Source: Acidiflorens sp049273945 (GTDB taxonomy: Bacteria > Acidobacteriota > Terriglobia > Terriglobales > Acidobacteriaceae). Taken from it: a stretch of DNA of 64,000 bases. A program made the translations under genes and the position numbers. Below, in pieces: positions 32,846 through 41,273 of this stretch. Under the pieces are notes generated by a model, which saw only the letters and a list, made by a program, of their open reading frames with translations, ran no database searches and was not told the origin of the DNA. The first letter of the stretch is position 1, and each line of letters opens with the position of its first letter. The stretch spans positions 19,443 through 83,442 of the forward strand of contig JBASRS010000005.1 of NCBI GenBank assembly GCA_049273945.1, written 5' to 3'.

Positions 32846-33340
32846 CTACCCCGCGACCGCGTGGTCCGCTACCCGGCTAGGGTGATAGCGCAAGGCCACG
32901 TTCATGAAGACGTTCCCGCTTGCAGTGTTGAAGCACATCACCAGGGCCTCGGTGTCTTCACTGCTTTTCGTGCCGTGTTCGGAGGTATGCAGGGTGGGAG
33001 GATGAACGCGGAAATGGAATCCCTGGTCGTTGAGGGTGGTGACGGCGTTGCCGATAATCTGGTTGGCAAGTTCGCAGACCGTCTCCCGGACCAGGTCGTC
33101 GGACTGGGGCAATTCGGCGCCCGCCATCCGATTGGCGACTTTCACGGCCGTGTCCGGGTCGAGATCAAAAATGATGCGCCCCTCGATTTCACCCGTGAGA
33201 CAAACCTCGGCGGCAATCCCCCGACGCCGGTAGGCCTCTTCTTCCATGCTCAGGTTCTCGACGGAAGTGGGACCTTGCAGTCCCTGAGCCAGGACCGCAT
33301 CCGCCGAGTTGATGAACGGCTGAATCAACTCCATGCGCAT
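32846..33340 (-). CDS. cheX: CheX-like chemotaxis phosphatase
   Basis: A 164-residue CheC/CheX-family protein expected to dephosphorylate CheY-P. It opens with MELIQPFINSADAVLAQG and contains the helix DDLVRETVCELANQIIGNAV with the E...N catalytic pair typical of CheX, plus the strand VCLTGEIEGRIIFDLD. It is the last gene of the che operon; its ATG (33340) lies four bases after the cheY stop. Phosphatase activity is inferred from the E-N motif. Confidence 0.85.
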   Translation of the reverse strand: MRMELIQPFINSADAVLAQGLQGPTSVENLSMEEEAYRRRGIAAEVCLTGEIEGRIIFDLDPDTAVKVANRMAGAELPQSDDLVRETVCELANQIIGNAVTTLNDQGFHFRVHPPTLHTSEHGTKSSEDTEALVMCFNTASGNVFMNVALRYHPSRVADHAVAG

Positions 33341-33344
33341 CAGA

Positions 33345-33785
33345 CTAGGCTCCCGCTCCGGCGCCGCGCGCCGACACTCCATCCTCACGCATTACATACT
33401 TGATGACTTCGTAGAGCACTTCCGGCTTGACCGGTTTCTGCACAAAATGACGGGCGCCCCGCTGCAACGCCGCCACGATGTTTTCCTGGTAGCCGACCGA
33501 CGAAACCATCACGATGCGGGCATTGGGATGCTCGCGAACGATCTTCTCCGCCGCTTCGATGCCTTCCATCTGCGGCATGGTGATATCCATGAGAACGATG
33601 TCAGGCGAAACCCGGTCGTATTCGCTGATGGCGGTGACTCCGTCTCCCGCCTCGCCGGCCACCTGCCCACCGAACGATTCCACCATCCGGGCGAGGTTCT
33701 TGCGAGCGAAAACGGAGTCGTCCACGATCAGGTAGCGCACGGGTTGGCCATCTTCGCTCCGTTTTACGGGCGCAAACTGTTCCAT
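33345..33785 (-). CDS. cheY: Single-domain response regulator CheY
   Basis: A 146-residue receiver protein: VRYLIVDDSVFARKNLARMV with the acidic pair, phospho-acceptor Asp67 in DIVLMDITMPQMEG, Ser/Thr in IVMVSSVGYQ, and Lys in FVQKPVKPEV. There is no output domain. GGAGGAG lies before the ATG. Position between cheB and cheX makes it the output regulator of this chemosensory cluster. A Gly/Ala-rich C-terminal tail of about 12 residues is atypical. Confidence 0.93.
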   Translation of the reverse strand: MEQFAPVKRSEDGQPVRYLIVDDSVFARKNLARMVESFGGQVAGEAGDGVTAISEYDRVSPDIVLMDITMPQMEGIEAAEKIVREHPNARIVMVSSVGYQENIVAALQRGARHFVQKPVKPEVLYEVIKYVMREDGVSARGAGAGA

Positions 33786-33842
33786 GACACTCCTCCCCTC
33801 CTATCCCAATACCATGGGATCCCTACCTTTCGGTAGATAACT

Positions 33843-34937
33843 CTAGTTACCTCCGGCGCTGGTCGCCCGGCTTGCCGGGTCCCTCGCAGTCCGGTCCGAC
33901 GCACATTGCGCCTGTAAAGTGTTGGGCAAGTCCTCCAGATCCACGACCCGGGTGACGTAGCCGCGGTCAATCGCCGCCTTGGGCATGCCAAATACCACGC
34001 AGGACGCCTCGCTCTGCGCGATGGTCATTCCCCCCGCCGCCCGGACCGCTCCCATGCCCGACGCCCCGTCGTCGCCCATCCCCGTCATCAGAACGGCGAT
34101 GGACTGCCCTCCAAATTCCTCGGCCACGCTTCGGAACAGCACATCCACCGAAGGACGGTGCCCGTGCACCGGCGCCTCCTCGGCGAGCACAGCCACGTTT
34201 CCCAAAGGCAACTTCTTGACCTTGAGATGCCGGTTGCCAGGACAGACCAGTACCCTTCCTGCCAGCAGCAGATCGCCCGATTGCGCTTCTTTCACCCGGA
34301 CCGCGCAAGCTTCATCCAGCCGCTTGGCAAACATCTCGGTAAACCCCACAGGCATGTGCTGCACCACCAGGATGCAGCCAGGAAATTCCGCGGGCAGCTG
34401 CGAAAGCAGGTACTGCAGCGCATTCGGTCCACCGGTGGAGACACCGATGGCGATGACGCGCGTCGGGGCGGCCGCTGTCTGCTTACAGGGCTTGACCGCG
34501 CGGGTGCCTTCCGGCATCGGCTGCGGGCGCACCCCCTTGCTTTGGGCCGCCGCCTTGATCTTGCTGATCAGTTCCTGGGCAATCTCCGGCATGCGCGCCG
34601 AAACGTCCTGCGGCTTGGCCACAAAGTCAAATGCGCCCAACCCCAGTGCTTTGAGCGTGATATTAGCTCCGGCCGTGCTGTGGGAACTGACGACGATCAC
34701 CGGCAGCTGCCACCGCCGCATAATTTCTTTCAGGGTATCGATCCCGTTCAGACCGGGCATTTCCAGATCCAGCGTGATCACCTGCGGCGCCAGATCCGCA
34801 ATCTTTTTCAGGCCGAAATTGCCGTCCATGGCGGTTCCGACCACCTCGATCGAATCGTCCCCTTCGAGGATTTTGGGAATCAGCTTCCGCATGAGCGCGG
34901 AGTCATCTATCACCAGGACGCGCAGAGACTTGCTCAT
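33843..34937 (-). CDS. cheB: Chemotaxis methylesterase/deamidase CheB
   Basis: A 364-residue CheB. The receiver domain has Asp57 (QVITLDLEMPGLNGID); the linker precedes the methylesterase domain with catalytic Ser in IAIGVSTGGPNALQYLL, His in ILVVQHMPVGFTEMFA and Asp in VLMTGMGDDGASGM. It removes methyl groups from the receptor encoded upstream. The ATG overlaps the cheA stop as ATGA, implying coupled translation. Confidence 0.96.
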   Translation of the reverse strand: MSKSLRVLVIDDSALMRKLIPKILEGDDSIEVVGTAMDGNFGLKKIADLAPQVITLDLEMPGLNGIDTLKEIMRRWQLPVIVVSSHSTAGANITLKALGLGAFDFVAKPQDVSARMPEIAQELISKIKAAAQSKGVRPQPMPEGTRAVKPCKQTAAAPTRVIAIGVSTGGPNALQYLLSQLPAEFPGCILVVQHMPVGFTEMFAKRLDEACAVRVKEAQSGDLLLAGRVLVCPGNRHLKVKKLPLGNVAVLAEEAPVHGHRPSVDVLFRSVAEEFGGQSIAVLMTGMGDDGASGMGAVRAAGGMTIAQSEASCVVFGMPKAAIDRGYVTRVVDLEDLPNTLQAQCASDRTARDPASRATSAGGN

Positions 34938-37060
34938 GCCTGGCCTCCCGCCATGGTGCGCGTCCGCATTGCGAGGTCCGCCCCGGTGCGCAGCAAACCC
35001 GCCAGACGGGCGTCGGAAGGGTTAGCCCGCGCCTGGGTGAAGCGCTCCACCAGCGCGGTCAAGTTCAGGATCAGCACCACCCGTCCGTCTCCGAGAATCG
35101 AGGCGCCACTCACCAGATCGGTCGAGATGGACTGGTCGTCCAGCGCCTTGATGACCAACTCTTCTTCGCCGACCAGCGTGTCCACGAGCAGGCCGAATTT
35201 CCGGTCGCCGATGTTGGTGACGAGCACGAAAATCTTGCGCCCGCCTGGCTGCTCTCCAGATTGCGGGGCCATTCCCAGGCGCAGGAGAGGCAGCACCTGG
35301 TTCCGGAGTTGCAGCACTTCATAGTGTTCGACCTGGTGGACTTCATCCTCGACGGTGCGCGCAATCTCGGCCACCGCGTTCAGAGGAATGGCATAGAGCC
35401 GGTGCTCGACGCCGAACAAAAGGGCCTTGATAATGGCGAGCGTCAGCGGGAGCCGGAGACGGAAGGTGGTTCCGCGCCCGGCCTCGGTTTCGATCTGCAC
35501 CGTACCCTTCAGGCGTTCCAATACGCTTTGCACCACGTCGAGCCCCACGCCTCGTCCGGAAAGCTCGGTGATCTCCTCCGCGGTGCTGAATCCCGGACGG
35601 AAGATCAGGTCCAGAGTTTCCGCGTCGGTGAGCCGGCCCGCTTCCTCGTCCGTCAGCAGACCCTGCGAGAGGGCGCGCTGCCGGACTTTCTGGACGTCAA
35701 TGCCGTGTCCGTCGTCGGAGATTTCGATCACGACCTGGTTTCCCTGGTGATAGGCGTTCAAGCGCAAGGTGCCCTGCGCGCGCTTGCCGGCCTGGGCTCG
35801 TTCCTCGCCTGGCTCGATCCCGTGGCCGACCGCGTTGCGCACCAGATGAGTGAGGGGTTCAGCAATCGCATCCAGGATGCGCTTGTCCAGATCGGTGTCC
35901 GCGCCTTTCATGGTCAATGCAATGTCTTTTCCGCACTGGCGGGCCACATCCCGCACCACGCGCGGAAAGCGGCGGAAGAGCTGTTCGACCGGCACCATGC
36001 GGATCTTCATGACCGAGCGCTGCAAATCGTTCAGGACACGTGCCTGGAACGCAATGACGTCGGAGAACTTGCCTCGCAGCGCATCTTTAGGAAAACGCTG
36101 CCCGAACTCGTTCATCGTCTGCTGGAACATGGACTTGGCCAGAATCAGCTCGCCCACCAGGTTGAGTACGTTGTCGATCTTCTCCGCGTCCACGCGAAGA
36201 ATGTTGTCCGTACCCGCCACCGGGGCCGCCAATTCCTCGGCGGCCGGGCTGGAAGCCGCATTGCGGCTGGGTGCCGCCGCCGCTGCCGGAATCTCACCGG
36301 TGCGCCCAGAACCGGCTGCCGCAGGCGTGGTACCCGCCGATGTTTTGCCGTGCAATACCGAAACCCGGGCGCTCTGCGCCACGGTCGGAATTCGGCACTT
36401 GATGCGGATCTGCTCCGCCGACTTTTCGGATGCGAGCGCGACCTCCACCCGGGTCACGGGCGCGCGGTCCCCTTCACTCGGATAGACGGCCAGGACCTCG
36501 CCCAGCGCCGAAAGCGCGACCTTGATCATCTGGCGCGCAGCGATGGGCATGGCGCACTGCGGATCCAATTGCACACGCACGTGGAATACGCGCTGGCCCT
36601 GCTCGAGGGCTTGGGCGATCGCCCTCTCCTCATACTCCGACCAGTGCGCCACCAGCAGGGCGCTCTTGCCTGTCTTTTTCTTTCCTGTGCTGCCAGCTCC
36701 GGGGTGCGCCAGCCGGGCGATTTCCTGGCGCAGCGGCTCGATGTCCGGAAGCTTCTTTTTGCGGCGATAGCCTTCGAGCAGCGCCGTAAACACGTCGGCC
36801 GCGCGCAAGGCGACGTCAGGAACGAGAGGCGTTGCCGCTGGGTTTTCGAGCGTCAACACGTCTTCGAATTCATGCGCCAGCTCACTGAGTTCGCGGAAGC
36901 CGCACGCCGCCGCGTCTCCCTTGAGAGTGTGGACCGTTCGCCGCAGGCTGCGGACGGTCTCCCCGTCACCTGGCGATTTCTCCAACTGCATTGCCTGTTC
37001 GTTCAGGGTCTGGACCAGTTCCCCGGCGCTTTCGAAAAACAGCTGGCGCAGTTCGGTCAT
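34934..37060 (-). CDS. cheA: Chemotaxis histidine kinase CheA
   Basis: A 708-residue CheA. P1 phosphotransfer domain at 1-105 with His44 in RRTVHTLKGDAAACGF; a P2-like region (about 150-270); dimerisation helices (DKIDN-type AEKIDNVLNLVGELILAKSM); ATPase domain with THLVRNAVGHGIEPGEERA, ISDDGHGID and SGRGVGLDVV; and a CheW-like P5 domain (ALLFGVEHRLYAIPLNAVAE). In the N-box the usual Asp before His-Gly is Gly here, while the essential Asn and His remain. An alternative GTG start at 37084, overlapping the cheR stop and preceded by GAGGTGAG, would add eight residues. Confidence 0.96.
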   Translation of the reverse strand: MTELRQLFFESAGELVQTLNEQAMQLEKSPGDGETVRSLRRTVHTLKGDAAACGFRELSELAHEFEDVLTLENPAATPLVPDVALRAADVFTALLEGYRRKKKLPDIEPLRQEIARLAHPGAGSTGKKKTGKSALLVAHWSEYEERAIAQALEQGQRVFHVRVQLDPQCAMPIAARQMIKVALSALGEVLAVYPSEGDRAPVTRVEVALASEKSAEQIRIKCRIPTVAQSARVSVLHGKTSAGTTPAAAGSGRTGEIPAAAAAPSRNAASSPAAEELAAPVAGTDNILRVDAEKIDNVLNLVGELILAKSMFQQTMNEFGQRFPKDALRGKFSDVIAFQARVLNDLQRSVMKIRMVPVEQLFRRFPRVVRDVARQCGKDIALTMKGADTDLDKRILDAIAEPLTHLVRNAVGHGIEPGEERAQAGKRAQGTLRLNAYHQGNQVVIEISDDGHGIDVQKVRQRALSQGLLTDEEAGRLTDAETLDLIFRPGFSTAEEITELSGRGVGLDVVQSVLERLKGTVQIETEAGRGTTFRLRLPLTLAIIKALLFGVEHRLYAIPLNAVAEIARTVEDEVHQVEHYEVLQLRNQVLPLLRLGMAPQSGEQPGGRKIFVLVTNIGDRKFGLLVDTLVGEEELVIKALDDQSISTDLVSGASILGDGRVVLILNLTALVERFTQARANPSDARLAGLLRTGADLAMRTRTMAGGQA

Positions 37061-37080
37061 CCGGTCTTCGGGGGGAGACG

Positions 37081-37983
37081 TCACACTCTCACCTCGACTC
37101 GCTGATAGGCGGTGCCGCTGTTGTGATGCACCATCTGGAACTTGTCGGTCAGGCCCAAAAGGCTCTCCGCGTGGCCGACAAACAGATATCCGCGGGGGTT
37201 CAGGCAGCGGTAGAACTTCTCGATCAGCCGTTTCTGCTCGGCCTCGTCGAAGTACATCATCACGTTGCGGCAAAAAATCACGTCGTTACGCTGCGGCAGA
37301 TATTCGGTCTTGAGATTGTGGAAGTCGAAATGGATCAGCTCCTTGACCGCTTTCTTGGCGGCGTAACGGTCTCCGACTTTGTCGAAGTAGCGCAGGCGGC
37401 AGCCGTAATCCACGGACGCCATCTGGTGCTCGTTGTAGAAGCCTTCCTGGGCCGCGCGCAGCACCGAATAGCTGATGTCACTGGCCAGGATTTCCAGCCG
37501 CCACGGCGGCGGAATCAGGGGCTTGGGCAGCGGGGATTCATAAGGCAGCGGGTTGCGCAGCTGATAGTAGGCCAGCGCGTCGGCGATCAGCATGGCCAGG
37601 GTGTAGGGTTCCTGTCCGGTGGAGCAGCCGGCGCTCCAGATGCGCACGCTGTAGTCGCGGCGCTCGTGCTTGCGCCGCAGAATATCTTCCAGCGCATCCC
37701 GCTGAAACAGATCGAGCTGCGCTTTGTTGCGGAAGAAGCTGGTCTCATTGACGGTCAGGTTTTCCAGCAGCTTCGCGAGTTCAACCTTCCCCTGCTGGCT
37801 GATGAGCAAGCGGTAGTAGCTATAGAACGAGTCAAGTTGGCACTCCTTCAGCCGCCGCTGCAGGCGGTCCTGGAGGAAGTGCGTGCGCCGCTCATCGAAG
37901 TGCATGCCGCACTCCTGGTACACCAGCGCCTGCAGCAGTTTCAGTTCCGCTTCGGTGAGCAGGGGCGCTTCGCTTGTATTCAT
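37081..37983 (-). CDS. cheR: Chemoreceptor methyltransferase CheR
   Basis: A 300-residue SAM-dependent glutamate methyltransferase acting on MCPs. The N-terminal helical domain contains LLENLTVNETSFFRNKAQLD, the SAM-binding motif is RIWSAGCSTGQEPYTLAML, followed by ILASDISYSVLRAAQEG and VIFCRNVMMYFDEAEQKRL. An insert of about 20 residues after the first motif (YYQLRNPLPYESPLPKPL) makes it slightly longer than E. coli CheR. There is no TPR tail. Between cheW and cheA. Confidence 0.96.
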   Translation of the reverse strand: MNTSEAPLLTEAELKLLQALVYQECGMHFDERRTHFLQDRLQRRLKECQLDSFYSYYRLLISQQGKVELAKLLENLTVNETSFFRNKAQLDLFQRDALEDILRRKHERRDYSVRIWSAGCSTGQEPYTLAMLIADALAYYQLRNPLPYESPLPKPLIPPPWRLEILASDISYSVLRAAQEGFYNEHQMASVDYGCRLRYFDKVGDRYAAKKAVKELIHFDFHNLKTEYLPQRNDVIFCRNVMMYFDEAEQKRLIEKFYRCLNPRGYLFVGHAESLLGLTDKFQMVHHNSGTAYQRVEVRV

Positions 37984-38002
37984 GGTCGGTCAGATGTTGC
38001 TG

Positions 38003-38518
38003 TTATTTCTTGCCGGCGGAAGCGCTCTGCGCCGCCGCTTTGTCGTTTCCCGTTGCCGATGGCTCGGTTGCTGTTGCCGGATTCGTGCCCTGCCGGAACT
38101 CCAATACTTTCCCCACATCGAGCAGAATGATCAGCCGGCCTTTGTATTTCCCCAGGCCCGTAACGCAGTCCAGTCCGCCCTCCAGCATCATGCCGGGCGC
38201 GGGCTCAATCTCGCTCTCGGGAATCTTCAGGACCTCCGAGGCCGCGTCCACGATCATTCCGGCCAGCCGGCCTTTATGCTCGACCACCAGAATCCGGCTG
38301 CGGCGGTGAAACGCCCCGGCCGGTTTTCCGAAACGCTTGCGCAGGTCCAGCACCGAGACGATCTTGCCGCGCAGGTTGATGACGCCCTCCATGTAGCTGG
38401 GCGCATCGGGCACGGCCGTGATTTCCGGCACGCGCACGATTTCGTGCAGTGACGTGATGGGCACGCCGTAGGTCTCGCGCCCCACCTGGAAGCCCACCAC
38501 CTGGGTTTCGCGGCTCAT
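38003..38518 (-). CDS. cheW: Chemotaxis coupling protein CheW
   Basis: A 171-residue CheW adaptor linking receptor and CheA: VVGFQVGRETYGVPITSLHE, then IVRVPEITAVPDAPSYMEGV, INLRGKIVSVLDLRKRFG, and the ILVVEHKGRLAGMIVDAASE strand. The last 25 residues are Ala/Ser/Thr-rich and beyond the domain. The start lies eight bases after the mcp stop. Confidence 0.95.
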   Translation of the reverse strand: MSRETQVVGFQVGRETYGVPITSLHEIVRVPEITAVPDAPSYMEGVINLRGKIVSVLDLRKRFGKPAGAFHRRSRILVVEHKGRLAGMIVDAASEVLKIPESEIEPAPGMMLEGGLDCVTGLGKYKGRLIILLDVGKVLEFRQGTNPATATEPSATGNDKAAAQSASAGKK

Positions 38519-38526
38519 GTCGGCTC

Positions 38527-40503
38527 TTACCGTCCTCCGGCAGCCGCCTGGCGGGCGGCGCCCCGGGACGTTGTTGGAGCGGTTGGCGTCTCGCTCGGCC
38601 GCAGCGTGAAGGTGTCCATCGAACCCAGCAGGTTCCGCGACATCTTCGACATCTGCTCCGCAGAAGCCGCCAGTTCGGTCGAGCCCGAGGTCGAGTTCTG
38701 CACCAGTTCGCGCATGCGTTCCATGGCCTTGACGACGGCCTGCGCTCCGGAAGCCTGCTCTTCGACCGCCGAGTTGATTTCGTGGGTGATTTCGTTCAGC
38801 CGCGTGGTCGCGCGCGCGATCTGCGACGAGCCATGCGACTGTTCGTTGGTGGCGGCGCCGATTTCCTGCGCGAACTTGTAGACCTCCGTGACCACATTCG
38901 AGATCTTACGCAGCGCGGAGTTGAGTTCTTGTCCAAGGTTCAAGCCCTCGTTCACGATCGAGGTGCTCTTCTCCATGTTCTCGACCGCGCGGCGGGCTTC
39001 CTTCTGGATGCTCTGGATCAGTTCGGAAATCTCTTTCGTGGATTGTGCTGATTTTTCGGCGAGCTTGCGGACTTCATCCGCGACCACCGCGAATCCCAAG
39101 CCGTGCTCACCGGCGCGCGCCGCCTCGATGGCGGCGTTCAAAGCCAGCAGGTTGGTCTGCTCGGCCAGGTCGTCAATGACTTCGATGATCTTGCCGATAT
39201 TGTCCGCCCGCGAGCCGAGCGCGTCGATGATCTCGCCCGAGGAGTGAATGGTGGTGTTGATCCGGTTGAGGCCGTCGGTGGCCTTTTCCATGGTCCCGAT
39301 GCCGCTGTGCACTTCTTCCCGGGAACGGTTGGAAATGTCGAGCAGCACCTTGGCCGTGTCGGCCACGCGCTGGATCGAGGTCACCATCTGGTCAATCGAA
39401 GCCGAAGTTTCGCTGACGCTCGAGGCCTGTGTCTGGGTGCTCTTCACCATGTTCTGCACGTTGACGCTCATCTCGTGCATGGTGCTGGTGACTTCATCGA
39501 TGGCGGAAGAGGTTTGCAGGCTGTTCTTGGCCGTTTCGTCGGACGCCCCCGCCACCTGGGTGGAGGCGCTGGCCACTTGCGAGGCCGCGTCGCGCACGTT
39601 GCGGACCAGTCCGCGTAGGCCCTCGACCATACGGGTGAAGGCGTTGCCCAGCGTGTCATTGGGAGAACGCGGCCGCACTTCGACCGTCAGGTTTCCGCCG
39701 GCGATAGCTTCGGAGACCGAGGCCATTTCCTTTAGGTACTTAACCATCGAATCGAATGTGCGTGCCAGTTGCCCGACCTCGTCCTTCCCCTGAATATCGA
39801 TCGTGTGATCGAGGTCGCCGGAGTCGCCGATTTGCTGCGCGACATGGATGAGCCGATTCAGCGGCTCCGTGATTGCTTTGGATGTGCGATAAGCGATCAC
39901 CGCTCCCACGGCGAGCGCTAACAAGGAAATGATGAGGGTGATCGCGATGGTAAAGGTGGCGGCCACTTCATCGGACCGGCGGCGCTCTTCCAGCAGCTTA
40001 AGATTCAGTTGGTCCACCTGGTCCAGCACATCGCTGGAACGCGATACCCAGGAGTTCGGATCTTTCTGCAGGTAGAAGATCTGGAGTTCTGCGACGGTAG
40101 CGTTGCCACTGTCCACCTGGCGGCGCTTTTCCGCCAGTGGGCTGGCGAATTCCACGCTCCAGCTCTGCTCGAACTGCTGTACTTTTTCCAGGCTGGAACG
40201 TTGCTGCTCACTGTTGGCCAGTGCCTGCGCTCGTTGCAACGCATCCGCCAAACGGCGCACGCCGTCGTTCATCTTCTCGACATCGCGGGTGTCGCCGCTG
40301 AGCAGGTAGTTTTGCAGGTGGAGCCGGTTCTGCATCATTTCGAACCGCACCATCGAGGTGGCCTGAGTCATGTCCATGGACCGCTGGGCCGCCGCCTTGG
40401 TCTCGTGTTCCCGCCATACCGCGAACAGGATCACGGCCGCGAGAAGCACAACCGTCCCCAGGATGCCGCCGAAACTCAGATAAAGCTTTTTTCCGATGTT
40501 CAT
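38527..40503 (-). CDS. Methyl-accepting chemotaxis protein
   Basis: A 658-residue receptor. TM1 at about 10-30 (GGILGTVVLLAAVILFAVW), a helical periplasmic sensor (about 31-182), TM2 at 183-206, a HAMP domain (about 205-256) followed by a second HAMP-like stretch, then the signalling hairpin whose tip reads EVIDDLAEQTNLLALNAAIE (441-460). The C-terminus (AARQAAAGGR) lacks a CheR/CheB-binding pentapeptide. The ligand is unknown. ATG 40503 with GGAAGG upstream is chosen; the longer frame has no homologous N-terminus. Cognate kinase genes follow directly. Confidence 0.95.
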   Translation of the reverse strand: MNIGKKLYLSFGGILGTVVLLAAVILFAVWREHETKAAAQRSMDMTQATSMVRFEMMQNRLHLQNYLLSGDTRDVEKMNDGVRRLADALQRAQALANSEQQRSSLEKVQQFEQSWSVEFASPLAEKRRQVDSGNATVAELQIFYLQKDPNSWVSRSSDVLDQVDQLNLKLLEERRRSDEVAATFTIAITLIISLLALAVGAVIAYRTSKAITEPLNRLIHVAQQIGDSGDLDHTIDIQGKDEVGQLARTFDSMVKYLKEMASVSEAIAGGNLTVEVRPRSPNDTLGNAFTRMVEGLRGLVRNVRDAASQVASASTQVAGASDETAKNSLQTSSAIDEVTSTMHEMSVNVQNMVKSTQTQASSVSETSASIDQMVTSIQRVADTAKVLLDISNRSREEVHSGIGTMEKATDGLNRINTTIHSSGEIIDALGSRADNIGKIIEVIDDLAEQTNLLALNAAIEAARAGEHGLGFAVVADEVRKLAEKSAQSTKEISELIQSIQKEARRAVENMEKSTSIVNEGLNLGQELNSALRKISNVVTEVYKFAQEIGAATNEQSHGSSQIARATTRLNEITHEINSAVEEQASGAQAVVKAMERMRELVQNSTSGSTELAASAEQMSKMSRNLLGSMDTFTLRPSETPTAPTTSRGAARQAAAGGR

Positions 40504-40549
40504 ACGCTTACCTTCCTCTGCCCGGCTCGCCGGGCAGGGACTGGTTTTC

Positions 40550-40903
40550 TCATTGCACCGGGTCGAAATGAAATTCCACGACGCCGGTCGTTTCCTCGGG
40601 GCCGGCCTCATAACGCCACTTCTTCACTGCATCCAGTGCGGCGTTGGCCAGGATCGGGTGGCCTCCGACAAGCTTCGGGTTCTTGATCCCCCCGTTCTTA
40701 TCCACAGTGACCTGGACCTTCACCACCCCGGTGATGTTCATACGCCGCGCCAGTTCCGGGTAGACCGGCGCGACTTTGGTTTTCAGCTTGCGCGTGATCT
40801 GGTCTTGCTCCTGTTGCCCCCAGGCAACCGGAGGATTTGTAGCGACGCATCCTAGGATCAGCAGACCCACCGCCACCCAATGAGTTAGGGCTCGTAAAGA
40901 CAC
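40550..40903 (-). CDS. Exported TonB C-terminal-domain protein, first gene of the che operon
   Basis: A 117-residue protein: signal peptide (WVAVGLLILGCVATNPPVAWG; a Cys in LGC could allow lipidation), a short linker, and a TonB_C domain (VYPELARRMNITGVVKVQVT, VDKNGGIKNPKLVGGHP, LDAVKKWRYEAGP). GTG start at 40903 with GGGAGG five bases upstream. It is 46 bp before mcp on the same strand, so it is probably co-transcribed. Paralogue of 22025-22420. A link to sensing or envelope energy transduction is possible but not shown. Confidence 0.85.
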   Translation of the reverse strand: MSLRALTHWVAVGLLILGCVATNPPVAWGQQEQDQITRKLKTKVAPVYPELARRMNITGVVKVQVTVDKNGGIKNPKLVGGHPILANAALDAVKKWRYEAGPEETTGVVEFHFDPVQ

Positions 40904-40943
40904 GGTTCCTCCCAAAGTCGTTTCGCAACGAAGCCTAAGTTTT

Positions 40944-40958
40944 GCACGGACCTTACCA
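40944..40958 (-). promoter_or_regulatory. Candidate sigma-54 promoter of the che operon
   Basis: On the minus strand TGGTAAGGTCCGTGCA contains the invariant GG (40957-40956) and GC (40945-40944) separated by exactly ten bases, as in -24/-12 promoters. It lies about 40 bases before the tonB-like GTG at 40903. The -12 half reads GTGCA rather than TTGCA, so the match is moderate. A sigma-54 activator is encoded in the divergent operon. Confidence 0.35.
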
Positions 40959-41273
40959 GCCAGTACCCAAAAGTTCTTCCAAACGATTACTTTAGTGATG
41001 GCTGTAAGCTGCTGAAGAAGCGATGCTTAGGTGCTCGGAGTGGGCGGGCTCGGGGCCCATCCGGGCGCCGAGACTGGGGATTGCCCAATAGCCAGTTGCA
41101 GAATGAGACAACAGCCCCGGTTTTCTGGTGGCGTTTCACACTTTGACACCCGTCCTCGTATTCGCTTGACTCAATTTGAGAATCAAGCGTACGTTCTATA
41201 TGTAATCCAATTGTTTTCAATCGCTTAGCTTGTTAATGGTGACGACCTGACTAGGGTTACCGGAAATTCGGCC
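40959..41273. other. Divergent intergenic region between che operon and kinase operon
   Basis: 315 bp with no ORF of coding character. It holds upstream sequence for both operons. An AT-rich block at 41180-41235 is the likeliest promoter area for the kinase operon, but no convincing -35/-10 pair was identified. No repeat of the families seen elsewhere is present. Confidence 0.5.

Noticed and set aside
35261..37105. 614-codon open frame on the plus strand opposite cheA
   Set aside because: Exact antisense of an unmistakable cheA; the translation is Arg/His-rich without any domain. High-GC coding DNA commonly leaves long antisense frames.
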